Shown here: one piece after another, positions 11,124-21,942 of the stretch
Layout: each line of letters opens with the position of its first letter
Numbering within the stretch: position 1 is the first letter of the stretch
Source: Chloranthus sessilifolius
Taxonomy: Eukaryota; Streptophyta; Magnoliopsida; Chloranthales; Chloranthaceae
Assembly: GCA_021018995.1 (NCBI GenBank)
Contig: CM037587.1
Span: 68,715,604 to 68,779,603, forward strand
DNA length: 64,000 nt
Direction: 5' to 3'
The notes under the pieces: model-generated
The model's database searches: none
Told to the model about the DNA's origin: nothing
Seen by the model: the letters and a program-made list of their open reading frames with translations, nothing else
Translations under genes and position numbers: made by a program

Positions 11124-11985
11124 TGTCACGGGGTCGCACTTCCGCAACCCCAGTCCCGTGCAGCACCTAACGCACGCTTCGCTAGGTCAGCCTACTTCTG
11201 ATACCAACTATTGCGGGAGCGTCCTTCGACGCGCTTTCAACCCGTGCGGTGCTTCGCTACCACGTGCAACAAAGCCAACCCATCTGCACATCAGCTCTGA
11301 TACCACCCGCCTAGAGGACGGGAACTCCTCCTAACATGGTTGCCTATGTTTCACGGCCTACCATTCAGCTCATCGTGTCCCTTACGACACGCCAATCTGC
11401 ACTGCTGCGCTAACTTGGCCTGCTCAAGCTTCACCCTGTGCACTGCACTAGTACCTCGCTCACCTACCGAACCAAGCCCATAGCCTTGTGCCTCGCGCTC
11501 GCGTGCCCAACTGAGTCCCACGCAGCGCCTTGGTGTTCTCAGGTGAGGTTGCCCAGCCGTATGCACCGCGATGCGTAGTTCAGAGCCATACTTCAACCTC
11601 ACCGGGGTTCCACACGGCATCACTGCGTCGATGTCCTAGGCCCACCCTTTCAGGCCTAGGAGACACTTGCACCCCCTCTGGCAACGCAAGGCCCCGTGTG
11701 TGGGGGAATAGCTCTCAAGCTCCCTTCCCCTATATAAGGGTAAAACCGTCATTCAGCCAAAATGGAAGGAGAACCTCAAACCCTTGGTTTGACATACTGC
11801 AATGCCTCCTACGTTGCTAGCCCACCTTGGCTATGTCGCGTCCGTGTCACGACTGTGATGCTCCGCGTCCTATCCCCATACGACCATGTCGCCAGGCCCA
11901 CCTGGCCCCATGTTGCGTGCCCTCCTGGCACCACATGTCATGCCACACGCACCATGCTGCAAGCTCGAGTATTGGCCCCGTCACA

Positions 11986-12281
11986 TCCTCCACCACTCCA
12001 TAAAATGTCAACGTCCTCGTTGACGCAAGATCATAGTGAACTGACCCCGCCAACTCCTCTCAGCTCGTTCGCATCTCATTTTAAGTTCTTAGGTCTGCAC
12101 CTTCCCACTAGCTCCCCACTGTCACCCTGGTCGGGTCAACTTGGTTCGGCTGTCACAAGGCCCTCACCTGTTAACTAGCTTGGGGATGTCGCGTGCCCTC
12201 TTGACACCACATCGCGTGCCTCTGCACCAATTTGCTCATAGCATCATCGCTTCTGGATCAAACTTGGCTTTGATATCAAAA
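11986..12281 (-). other. Second internal segment of the three-LTR element
   Basis: This is nearly a copy of 10828-11123, with purine tract (11986-11999) and primer site TGATATCAAAGC (12267-12278, one mismatch to the first copy). Its presence between the second and third LTR shows the tandem is a repeated LTR-internal unit and not a chance third LTR. Confidence 0.85.
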
Positions 12282-13476
12282 TGTCACGGGGTCGCACTTA
12301 CGCAACCTCAGTCCCGTGCGGCACCTAATGCACGCTTCGCTAGGTCAGCCTACTTCTGATACCAACTGTCGCGGGAGCATCCTTTGACGCGCATTCAACC
12401 TGCGCGGTGCTTCGCTACCACTTGCAACGAAGCCAACCCATCTGCACATCAGCTCTCATACCACCCGCCTAGAGGATGGGAACTCCTCCCAGCATGGTTG
12501 CCTATGTTTCACGGCCTAACATTCAGCTCATCGTGTCCCTTATGACACGCCAATCTGCACCACTGCGCTAACTTGGCCTGCTCAAGCTTCACCCTGTGCA
12601 CTGCACTAGTACCTCGCTCACCTGCTGAACCAAGCCCACAGCCTTGTGCCTCGCGCTCGCATGCCCAACTGAGTCCCACGCAGCGCCTTGGTGTTCTCAT
12701 GCGAGGTTACCCAGCCGTATGCATCGCGATGCGTAGTCCGGAGCCATACTTCAACCTCACCCAGGTTCCACACGGCATCGCTGCGTCGACGTCCTAGGCC
12801 CACCCTTTCAAGCCTAGGAGACACTTGCGCCCCCTCTGGCAACGCAAGGCCCCGTGTGCGAGGGAATAGCTCTCAAGCTCCCTTCCCCTATATAAGGGTA
12901 AAACAGTCATTCAGCCAGAATGGCAGGAGAACCTCAAACCCCTTGGTTTGACATACCACAACGCCTCCTGTGTCGCTAGCCCACCTTGGCTATGTCGCGT
13001 CTGTGTCACGACCGTGACGCTCCGCGTCCTACCCCCATGCGACCGTGTCGCGTCCTAGGAGCGCGACCACGTCGCCAGGCCCACCTGGCCCCATGTCGCG
13101 TGCCCTCCTGGCACCACATGTCGTGCCACATGCACCATGCTGCAAGCTCGAGTATTGGCCCTGTCACACGGAGCTCTCGAGCCCTTGTATCACAGCGGTG
13201 AACCTTCGCGTAGGTGAACCTTGGATGAGCTTCTAAAAACAAACGGTTAGAGAAATGGGTTTTGATCTCTAAGGCTAGGAAGCTAAGTGGTAGGAGAAGA
13301 AGGATAGGGGTTAGATCTAGGCAAATCTCAAGGATGGATGGTGTAGAATGATGTGTCAAAGATGAAACTCAATTCTGGAATTATATGGGTTTAGTGGAGG
13401 CAAATGGGAGGGGAGCTCACTAGAATTTTCTCTCTTTGAAAATTTTCAATCCTTTGTAAAGGGAGGGGTGCCTCTC

Positions 13477-13484
13477 TATTTATA
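13477..13484 (-). promoter_or_regulatory. TATA box of the E2 3' LTR
   Basis: The minus strand reads CCTATAAATAGAGAGG, a strong plant TATA box. The same sequence is at 46134-46141 in the 5' LTR. The palindrome cluster lies roughly 270-475 bases upstream of it. Confidence 0.75.
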
Positions 13485-13753
13485 GGAAGGAGGGTACTTA
13501 AGAGCTAATTAGGGTTAGCAATTAGGTATTCTTCTAATCTAAGGGTCCCTATGGTTTTGAGAGATTGGAAATGTGGGCAATGGGTTTCAGTGGTAGATGA
13601 TAGGGTGGGGTTTCAAATGACTAGAGGGTTGTAAATAAGGTAAATGAGGGTGCAATAGTCTGAAAGAAACCCACCTTAAACATTGGGATGGTCAATAAGT
13701 CAAACCCTAAAAGTAAAATTTGGGTAAAATCCAAGATTTACTATAGCTAAGCC

Positions 13754-13952
13754 CGGCATGTGTATTATCCACGCTAAGCATAACTACCGTACCAGGTAAG
13801 TTCAGAGCCCACTGTGGGACCCAACCATGTTTAGGGTGTGTATTATCCACGCTAAGCCATTTCTGGGAAAAGATGGCCTAGCGTGTATAATATACACACT
13901 AGTCAACATTTATCAAGAAATGGCCTAGCGTGTGTATTATACACACTAAGCA
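13754..13952. repeat. Palindrome cluster 1 (E2 3' LTR), four copies
   Basis: Four imperfect copies of a palindrome with core GCGTGTATWATACACGC, flanked by TA and often GC, lie at about 13754, 13831, 13877 and 13924. The later copies are the most symmetric. They are upstream of the LTR TATA box. The other LTR has four copies in the same places. Confidence 0.85.
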
Positions 13953-14368
13953 TGGCCATCCCCTCGAGAAGCTCTCAAGGGGCTCGGAACCTGTCAAGTG
14001 GTCCACAAAGGTACAGTTTTGGTGCCAAATTTGGATTGTCGCAACTTTTGATGTGTAACATAGATTGAGGGGATTCTTGGCTTGTTGGAAAGCTAAGACC
14101 ACCCTTTGATTTTCAATAGTATAAGCCTTAGTCTCAATAGAGGTCCCTGCTAGCTTTGTTACATCCTCCTCTAACCATTGCCCGAGAGGGTTAACTATGG
14201 GCTTGGGGTTAATTCCTAAGGGTTTGAGAAGGTTCCTAGGGGTTTGGGAAGGTTCCTAGGGGTTTGAAATGGTTTCTAGGGATATGGGAAATGGTCTCGG
14301 AAGCTTGGGGGTGCGTCTCTCTCGAAGTATGTTTTGATCGGGCCTTGGGCTAAATTTGGGTGTCAACA

Positions 14369-14383
14369 GATGCCCCTCTTTGG
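14369..14383 (-). other. E2 polypurine tract
   Basis: The minus strand reads CCAAAGAGGGGCATC immediately before the LTR start TGTTGACACC. This purine run primes second-strand synthesis; CAAAGAGGGGCA next to TGTTGACACC is the usual 3' LTR junction of Tat/Ogre elements. Confidence 0.85.
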
Positions 14384-15140
14384 TATCTGATCACTAATGA
14401 TCGAATGCCAAAGACAATAGACATCCAAATAGGCCCAAGGCAACACTGACAGGTCCATCGTATTCAAAACGAACCTCAAACATCAGGTGGGTAACATGGT
14501 GAGTAAACGAAGCCCTGTATGTCGAGAAAAATGTTCTTTCCTCAAGGTTATCGGTCCCCAAGCTCTTAGCGACATTACTGGGCATAACCGAGGTGGAGCG
14601 AGTTATGAAAGCACAAAATATTTGGAAAAATGTTCGCTTCTTGAGGTGATTGAAGATGTTTGATGTTTAAGTTTCATTCTGAATAAAACAGTCCCGTGAG
14701 TGAGAGGGTGATCGACCCATTCTTAAAGATAGGCGCACAGTAAGTACACAAAGATCCACAATTTGTGTCTAATTATATGAGGCATTGATTGCCCCATTTG
14801 ACTGGTCATGGGTGCCCCTACGTGAAGCAAGGTTCGAGGTCTTTAGGCGAACCCATTGATCCTAAAGTTAATTTAGCATGACTACCCCAGCAGAGTGAAT
14901 TGATGTCGCAACACTTTTTGGGAGTACGTGCTACTTTTTGATAGTCACATATATATATATATACGTATTTTTTATTTTATGTATATTTTTTATTATTTTA
15001 TGTATATTTGTTTGAGATGTTTGAGCATGCTCATTGATCCCGAACCACTTATTTTAGCACAACCTCCCGAGCAAATCAAATGGAAGTTGGCACGCTTCTC
15101 AGAGGGTGTGTGCACCTTCATCAGCCTTGGGAGGACCAAG
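14384..15140. other. E2 region between polypurine tract and antisense genes, no gene seen
   Basis: This stretch of the E2 3' untranslated region holds no recognisable protein. It contains a short TA microsatellite (14949-14963) and AT-rich sequence. The longest frames are under 100 codons and match nothing I know. Confidence 0.6.
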
Positions 15141-15311
15141 ATTAGCGTGTATAATATACACGCTAATCCAAAATTAGTCAGAACAAGCCTAGCGTGCATA
15201 ATATACACCCTAAGCCAAAATTAGTCAGAACAAGCCTAGCATGTATATTATACACGCTAGGCTAAATCTGGCCAAAACAGGCCTAGTGTGTTATATTATA
15301 CACGACAAGCT
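15141..15311. repeat. Palindrome cluster 2 (upstream of the antisense PMD gene), four copies
   Basis: Copies at about 15141, 15188, 15234 and 15281, spaced 46-47 bp, share the core GCGTGTATAATATACACGC with small changes. The copies are separated by similar spacers (AAAATTAGTCAGAACAAGC), so the whole 47-bp unit is a tandem repeat. The cluster lies about 850 bases before the PMD start codon. Confidence 0.85.
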
Positions 15312-15849
15312 AGACCTAGGGGGGTTTTAAAATCATCGGGCCCGAGCAAAAAAGGGCATTTTTCAAAAATTTCCTTCCCCCATCTCTAAACCGAACCGGG
15401 ACCTCTTCCCAGGGTTTCCTTGAATCAATTTAAACCCCGTCATTTTGCCGGTGTACACTCTTGCCGATCAAACGTACGTTCCACGCTGGATCAAGGGTCC
15501 ATTTTCTTCCAATGTAACCATCTTTTTAACCCTATTTCTTTTGATTTTTCTTGAGTTATTTTCAATGTGGTTAGGATTCTTGCTTTTGCAGATAATAAAT
15601 GAATGATTTCTCTTGTAAGTGTGATTATCTATGACCCGTTTGATTTATTCTATGTGCATTGGCTTTGATTTTGAGTGATAATATGATTTTGGGCGATGCC
15701 CTATTCTTCTTTTTCCCTTTTTATTGGTTATTTTTTGGGCCATTTGTTGATATGATTAGGGCCCTCTCTCTTTTTTTTTTGGATCCAGATGATTTTCTGT
15801 ACAATGCATGATGATTTTTATTTGAAATTATTTTGCACATTTATTGTTT

Positions 15850-15856
<7 letters not shown>

Positions 15857-15891
<35 letters not shown>
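15857..15891. repeat. (TA)n microsatellite upstream of the PMD gene
   Basis: About 17 TA units followed by T-rich sequence, some 265 bases before the PMD start. It could supply a TATA-like promoter for the antisense gene; nothing else supports that. Confidence 0.8.
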
Positions 15892-15894
<3 letters not shown>

Positions 15895-16156
15895 CCTCTC
15901 TTTTTCTTGTTGTTTTTTTTTCTCTTTTTTTTTGTTGCTTTGTTTGTTTGTTGTTTTTGTTTATTTTTTGTTGCTTTTTTATTTTATTTTTAAATGGGGG
16001 GTGCTTTGGGCCTGCCCCCTTTTGATGTATTTTCTGAAATGATGATGATTACGATTGATGAGGAATGAATGGAGCATACTTACTTTCTTTCAGCTTGTAG
16101 CGATTGGTTTCTCCTTACTGACATCTCTTGGAATTATTGCTTATGTCTCCCTCAGA

Positions 16157-18513
16157 ATGTCGAGTGAAGAGGAGCAAGGGCACAAGGAGGAACCTGAGGT
16201 GGTCTATGGTCCTCGGGGGGAGCAATTTATTGCAGTGCAGTGCTCCTCCCGGATTTGGTACAAAATGCAGGGCGAGGCGGCCCGCACTGGTCTACTTCAT
16301 CAACAATATGCTCATATCTCAAACTTTGGGATTGTCAGCAAGGTAAGAAAAGGAGCTTTTACCACTTTATATATTTTTTTTGTACAAGCTCCTGTCTCTC
16401 TTTTTTATGTTTGCCCCAAGATCTAATGCATTTTTTTTCTTGGCAGTCCCTACCCAGGATTACATTCCGTGGAGGCTGGTTCGACCTCCAACGCCTCTAC
16501 GTCCTCCTCCCTCCAGTCGTAAGGTTCCTCCTAGCCCAGGCCGGCTTTGGGAACTTTCTTTCATGCCCTGCCATAAGGGGCGACTCAGCCTATCTGAAGG
16601 TCCTTTTAGAGCGGTTCCGGCTCGAGACCATGACATTCCACATGTCGATGGCTGAGATGACCATTACCCCCATCAACTGGTCGATGATTACGAGGATCGG
16701 GATAGGGGTCCTACCTGTGATCGGCCTCCATGTACCGGATCGGGATGAGGTGGTACAGTTAATTGGTGATTATCCCTCTTCCCGATATATGAGTGGTTCA
16801 GAGGTCAAGCTATCTTGGTTATCCGATCTGTTTAGTGGCGACGAGTTCGTAAATCTGAACCAGTCAAATATGGATATTGGCATTGAGCCTGAGCGTGCTG
16901 TGATGCTGGCTCGTATCTCGCTCCTCTACCTTCTAGGCTAAACTCCTTTTGCCAATGCTAGCAGAGGCTGAGTTTCATTATCCTTGCTTAGTCTCATGGG
17001 AAACTGGGATAATGTGCATCGGTATGACTGGGGAGGGGCTGGGTACGCTGTATTGCTGTCTGTCCTGGCTAGAGCTTTAGTTGGGGATTTTGGTTCCATT
17101 GATTTCTGGCCTATGGTAGAGGTAACCCTTGACTCTTCCCCTCCTCTTCGTTATTTAGTTCACCCTTTATCCTGCCCCTGATGCCTCTTTTATGTTTACT
17201 CCCTTTCAGGTTTGGGGATACTTACACTTTCAGCCGGGTCCCCCCCCCCTCTTCTCAGACATTTACACCTATCCTCTCATGATCAGCTGGCAGAAAGTGC
17301 AGGGATATTAGAATGAAGCATTTGGAGATGGGCCTGAGGTCCCAGTTTGACTGGCTAATCCCGAAGCAGGTATGGCTACTCCTCTCCTCTTTCTTAGAGT
17401 TTCTTTTTTATGCTACCTGTTTGACTGATAGGACACTCTTTGTTAGGGCAAGTCATCTAGGATCCTTATGCTAGTTCTCCTTTCTTGGATCGAGCTCCCG
17501 TGGGCTAATCCCTACTTTTTGTTGACCGTCGGATCCTTTTCTTTTATGGTGCTTGGGTTAGAGCATACTATCTAGAGGAGAGAGTGCTACATCAGTACCA
17601 AGATTATTTTGTCGTGCCTCAGGGCCCCACTGCGGATGTCATGATTCCTGAGGGTACCATTGAGGAGCTCTCAGCTGGACTCCTCCATCACGGGGTCCCT
17701 GTTGATGATCTTCTCATACCTGGATGGTATCAGTTATGGTATGAGTCCCTGCCCTACCGATCTCTCCTTTCGCGATTTGTACCTAGTGCCAACTTCTTGG
17801 CTTTTAGCGGTCCACGATCTCAGGTAGTTCTCCCTTTTTCTTTATGCAAGTTTTTGATGGTTCTAATTCAATTTTGTTTCGACCAACTGAACACTTGCTT
17901 CGTTCCACAGTTTGACTAGGGAGATGATTCTGATGATGATGATGAAGCAAAGGTAGGCCTTGCTGAGGCTACGGGTGTTGGTCCTTTAGACCCCTCTGGT
18001 ACGGGTGCTTTTGGCAATTTAACTGTTGAGGTTCAAGGGACCTTTAGATGCCTTTCTCTCAAGTTTATGTGCTGATATAGCTGAGCGGGCCTGCCTATCT
18101 GCTTAAGTGGTCTGGGTCCCTCCTCTTGAATTGGTCCCTGGGGTAAGTTTTCCTTTTCTGTATGTTTGCTTTTTGTACTGTGCCTTATGCAGCTAATCTC
18201 TTTTCCTTGTTCTCTCCTACAGGATTACGAGTCGGCGGTCAATTAGGCAGAATACTATCACCATATCTCTGACCTTTGGGATGTTGAAATGGTAACTATC
18301 ACATTGACTGGTTTTGATCATTGCCTTGCTATCTTTATCTTTTGACTGATCTTGACTGATGATTTTTGGTATGACATGCAGCGTGCTCGCGAGAAAGAGT
18401 CGCGCTCATTGCTTAGCTGACTGTCTCAGGCGTGGTCCCAGGTTGGGGACGTGCAAACCTTCCAGAGCACCTCTCGCCGGCGGAAGAAATCAAAAGGCGC
18501 TGCCAAGGATTAG
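16157..18513 (+). pseudogene. Antisense plant-mobile-domain (PMD) gene, spliced, broken
   Basis: A MAIN/MAIL-like plant mobile domain gene, antisense to E2 gag-pol. PMD proteins occur as host nuclear proteins and as passengers in transposable elements. The start at 16157 gives MSSEEEQGHKEEPEVVYG. Exon 1 (16157-16342) joins exon 2 (from 16447) through a GT-AG intron in phase 0, changing frame correctly. Exon 2 carries the domain: RLETMTFHMSMAEMTITPIN, then NWDNVHRYDWGGAGYAVLL. A second intron is 17122-17219; others follow near 17370-17450, 17824-17910 and later. The tail has an acidic run (DSDDDDEAK) and ends SRRRKKSKGAAKD, a likely nuclear localisation signal, with stop at 18511-18513. In-frame stops at 16939, 16969 and later make it a pseudogene. 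Confidence 0.82.
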
Positions 18514-18956
18514 CCTTTTCCATTTTTTAATGAACCTTGAGACTCTTGGAATTTGTTCTGTTTTATTTTGGGAAGATGTAATGGAGAATATACTTTTAGA
18601 TGGTTTTACTATCTTTTGAATGAATGTTAGTGCTTTCCCTCCTGTTGCCTGCTCTATCTCTTTCTTCTTGTTGTGGAATATCGGCTTTTTTATAGGGTGG
18701 ACTCAAATTTTTAGAAAAAGAATGGTCCTTGGGCCACGTGTTTGGTTAATTTTTGGCCAAAACTTTCATGCTTGTGCGGATCTTTCCTGCAAGGAAAAAA
18801 TGTATAAAAGTTAGACGAAACAACAAATTTTTTTTGTATCTCACCATGTGGTCTAGGGTGTTTTTAAGTAAATAGTAGGAAATGCAGGTGGGCTATCTAG
18901 GGGATCAGCAAAAATGACCTCCCCCATCCTCCTTTCTTTTTGGGTGGCATTAGTGG

Positions 18957-19126
18957 CCTGGCATGTGTAATACACACGCTAGGCAAAACTGAGGATAGAA
19001 TGGCCTAGCGCGTATATTACACACGCTAAGCATACCTTGGGAGGTAAATGGCTTAGCGTGTGTAATATACACGCTAGGCAAAACCTGAGAAATTTTGCCC
19101 TAGCATGTGTATTGCACACGCTAAGT
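18957..19126. repeat. Palindrome cluster 3 (between PMD and DUF7745 genes), four copies
   Basis: Copies at about 18957, 19004, 19050 and 19099 with the same GCGTGTGTAATATACACGC-type core and 46-49-bp spacing. The cluster lies about 160-330 bases before the DUF7745 start at 19284 and about 450 bases after the PMD stop. Confidence 0.85.
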
Positions 19127-19283
19127 GCTTCCTGGGAAAAGTGGGGTCATTTAAACCCGAGAATGCACTTGTTTTTCCTCTTTTGAGTTGGGCTTGGTAG
19201 TTGTTGCGGCCTTTTTTCCTTGTTGCTTGCCCAAGGGTGGGTCCATCATCCTACATTGAGTTTTATCTTTGGATCATCTTTGT

Positions 19284-20806
19284 ATGGCCATGGACCTACT
19301 TTCTAACCCCGTCTTGCATAGGGGGTCCAAGACCACCGTACATCCCTCTTTGAGCATGGGGCTTAGTTTTCTAAAGAAGTGGCTTGAGAGTTTGAATGAG
19401 AGTGAGCTCGTGGGTTTGGATCGGCTTTGACTGGCCCATCTTTCGTCTTTCCTTGAAGTTCCTCCGCTTTGGGATTTCATTTATGCAGCGGCTTCATCTT
19501 GGGAAGTTGACACCCATGTCTTCTGTTTTAGGAACTGTGAGTTAACTCCTACTCTCGAGGTGCTCCCCAACCTATCGAGTCTGAAACTACATAGAGGTCT
19601 TGCTAAAGTATAGCCAAAACTGAGTTACGCTAAGGTCGTCCAGATCACCTTGGGCTTGAAGAAAGCTGATTATGAGAAAAGCCTCATTGGCGGGCCCACC
19701 AGGTGTTTGGTGAAATTCCTGAGAGAACTTTTTGGGGAGGAAAGCCTGCAAAAATTGTCGGTCAAAAATTCTCATAATGTGAAGGTCTTTGCCCTTCGCC
19801 TTATCTCCGAGGTTCTTTTCTACATCGGGGGAGAGAGCTTCTCTCTTACGCTTTGCAATGTTCTAACAGAACTTAAGGGAGGCCGCTCTATGATGCATAT
19901 GGTGCTGGCAGAGCTTATCGCTACCTTGATGGCTTCTGTCTCGGCAAGGTGGAGGGCCTCCGACGATGTCCCGTCCTACTCCAAATTTGGATTGGGGAGA
20001 ATCTTGCTATCTTGGGACCCGTGCCCTACTTTGATGTCATTCTCGATGAGGTGACTCGCAGCTTCTTGTGTCAATGTCACAAGCTGCCACAGGGAAATCT
20101 ACAAGAGCTAAAGCTTTGGCTGGCTAAGGCTGAACTGGTGTGGAGACTTCCTTGGTTGGACAGGGCTTTCCTAGTAATTCGATCCATGGATTGCGAGGGC
20201 ATCACTCTTCTTGGTTTGACCAGCAGCACCCACTATTTCCCATTTCGGGTGTTGTGTCAGTTTGGTTGCTCTCAACAGGTTCCCTGTGCAACAAAGCCAC
20301 CCTTATGCAGCTTGATTTTCTCTTGAGATCTTATGGGGACTTGGATAGGATAGCTGGTCTCTAGAAAAAGCGTCAGTTGACGCATATGTGCGATTTAGAG
20401 CAGGGAAATTTGGTTTTGACCTCTCCAGAGTACGAAGGTTGGCTACTGTCTGAGAGGCCTTCTACTTGTCACTTGGATCAGCCCGAGTGCAGTGACATAG
20501 GAGGACCTTGGCTGAAGGAGTCGATGCTTCAAACCCGAATCGAGCTATTAAAAGATGAGAAGCGAGTCCTGTATGAGCGTTTAGAGAAACAAAAGGTTAG
20601 AGCATAGGTGGTAGCAGAAAGAACCGGTGTAGCTGAGTGTGAGATCCTTCATCTGGAAGGAGCCCTGAGTGATGCTCTTGGTGCTACTTATGCTTCCCGG
20701 AAGCTGTATAAAATCCTGCACGGCCGTTGGAAGACAAATCAGGATGTTTCAGGAGGACGGCTTACGCGTTGAGATTGATGCTTTGAGGCACGAGCTGCGT
20801 CGTTGA
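19284..20806 (+). pseudogene. Antisense DUF7745-like gene with coiled-coil tail, broken
   Basis: This resembles the DUF7745 proteins found next to Tat-type retrotransposons; their function is unknown. The start at 19284 gives MAMDLLSNPVLHRGSKTTVH. The order fits the family: a KKWLESLNESEL segment; FCFRNCELTPTLEVL, matching the usual CFTFGSVDLTPTIEEY; FALRLISEVLFYIGG, matching FALSIYGLVIFPKALG; then YLDGFCLG..CPVLLQIWI, a DKAPWL-like WRLPWL, and TSPEYEGWL, matching TPEYSEWW. The C-terminus is charged and coiled-coil-like (LKDEKRVLYERLEKQK) and ends LRHELRR with stop at 20804-20806. Stops near 19431 and 19611 and frameshifts near 19905 and 20330 break it. I see no obvious introns, unlike the PMD gene. 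Confidence 0.75.
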
Positions 20807-20984
20807 CCTGGGCCTGCACATACCTTTTTGCATAGATCAGATTACCACATGAAGGGGCATAAGAACCCATGCCTAATATTTTTTGGTTATATATATTTTC
20901 TTTATGTTTTTATTGTTTTTGCTTTTTGTAAAAAAGAAGGGTACACCAAACATCACACAGGTTATTTTTTTAAGATGTGGTGTG

Positions 20985-21460
20985 AGCACAGTGTAGATGT
21001 GTAAATGGAAAAGGAAAATCTATTATCTTACATAAATTCTATCTTTTCTCTATTTTTGTAAAGGGGGAAACCCAGGTACTATGACGATCATTCCTTTGGA
21101 GACGTGGTGCACAGAGTGTCGGCCTAAAAATGAGAAAGGAAGATTTATTATCTTTTGCAAATGTGATCCTTCTGGTTATCAAACCAATCATCTCAGAGTG
21201 GGGCGCGCACAGTGTCGGGCTAAAAATAGGAAAGGAAAATTTATTATATTTTCCAAATTTGGTCCTTCTGGTCATCAAACCAATCATCCCGGAGTGGGGT
21301 GCGCACAGTGCCGGCCTGAAAATGGGAAACAAAAATCTATTATCTTTTTTAGGTGTGGTCCTTCCGTTCATCAAACCAATCATCTCGGAGTGGGGTGCTC
21401 ACAGTGCCAGCCTGAAAATGGGAAAGGGAAATCTATTATCTTTTTTAAGATTTTTCTTTG
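20985..21460. repeat. Tandem repeat of about 95 bp in the E2 3' region
   Basis: Units start near 21104, 21198, 21294 and 21390 with GTGGGGTGCGCACAGTGYCGG, then AAAATGGGAAA, TCTATTATCTT, a GGTCCTTCTG-like stretch and CATCAAACCAATCAT. A partial unit precedes them from about 20985. Period is 94-96 bp. Such repeats between pol and the 3' LTR are known in Ogre-type elements and can seed satellite DNA. Confidence 0.85.
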
Positions 21461-21796
21461 ATGCTTTAAGCATGAGGGGAAGTAACGGGTCCCAATTTGA
21501 GCATAGCCAAAATCGTCCATGGTCGGACCTGGGTGAGGTCCAGAATTCCCATCCCCTTGGATCGAATTGACCCTTTATCCTTGCCTTGGGTCATGCGTTT
21601 GACGATGTCATCGTGATGATATGCTTGGTCAAGAACCGATTTGAGTTGACATGAGCGGCCCAGGAGGATCAGATGGATTAGGGTTGTAACCGGGGGAGTA
21701 ATTGATAATTTTCTCTTTTTCTTTCTCTGCTTTCTTTTACAACCTTTTTGCTCACAATGCTAAAGACAGGTTTTTGCCATACCCGTCGTTTCCTTC

Positions 21797-21942
21797 ATTT
21801 TTACCTGTAGCGCCCCTTCAGGCCGTCACTACGTCCATGGGTATGCATTTTTACCCCAGGTGCCTTTTCAGGTTTTCACCTAGTCCGCACAAGCTCGTTG
21901 ATTTTACCCGTGGTGCCCTTTAAGATTTTCGCCGCATCCATT
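21797..21942. repeat. Three-copy repeat of about 50 bp in the E2 3' region
   Basis: Three diverged units begin with CATTTTTACC or GATTTTACC, followed by a GGTGCCCCTTCAGG-like stretch and a CACTACGTCC or CGCCGCATCC end. No coding meaning is apparent. The rest of 21461-22573 is T-rich and otherwise featureless. Confidence 0.6.

Larger units (their letters stand above)
9943..13168 (-). mobile_element. Three-LTR tandem of a small GC-rich retroelement
   Basis: The order is LTR (9943-10827), internal (10828-11123), LTR (11124-11985), internal (11986-12281), LTR (12282-13168). Each LTR is about 0.87 kb, begins TGTCAC and ends GTCACA; each internal part is only about 0.3 kb. The array is flanked by CGGA (9939-9942 and 13169-13172), which matches the uninterrupted sequence in the other E2 LTR. 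Each internal has a minus-strand Met-tRNA primer site at its right end and a purine tract at its left end. No protein-coding capacity is credible, so it is a non-autonomous TRIM- or LARD-like element. The high GC content contrasts with the AT-rich neighbours. Confidence 0.87.
9533..14368 (-). mobile_element. E2 3' LTR (left), interrupted by a three-LTR element
   Basis: The LTR parts are 9533-9942 and 13173-14368. They align by eye with 45417-46624 and 57507-57895: the GTGAGTCCGTCACGA-like opening, the GATCGGGAAGGTGTTAGGCACCC block, the TATA region, four palindromes, and the CATCCCCTC block. The inner end is TGTCAACA followed by the polypurine tract. The outer end begins TTTTCAATCG where the other LTR has TGTGCAAACG, so the terminal TG has decayed. 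The insertion at 9943-13168 removes nothing from the alignment. Confidence 0.88.

Noticed and set aside
9977..13359. Many overlapping 60-160-codon frames on both strands with Arg/Pro/Ala-rich proteins
   Set aside because: They arise from GC-rich LTR sequence with few stop codons, recur in all three LTRs with different frames open, and match no family.
16157..18513. PMD gene as a host gene
   Set aside because: It lies between the E2 polypurine tract and pol and has the same palindrome clusters as the LTRs, so it belongs to the element; in-frame stops show it is broken.
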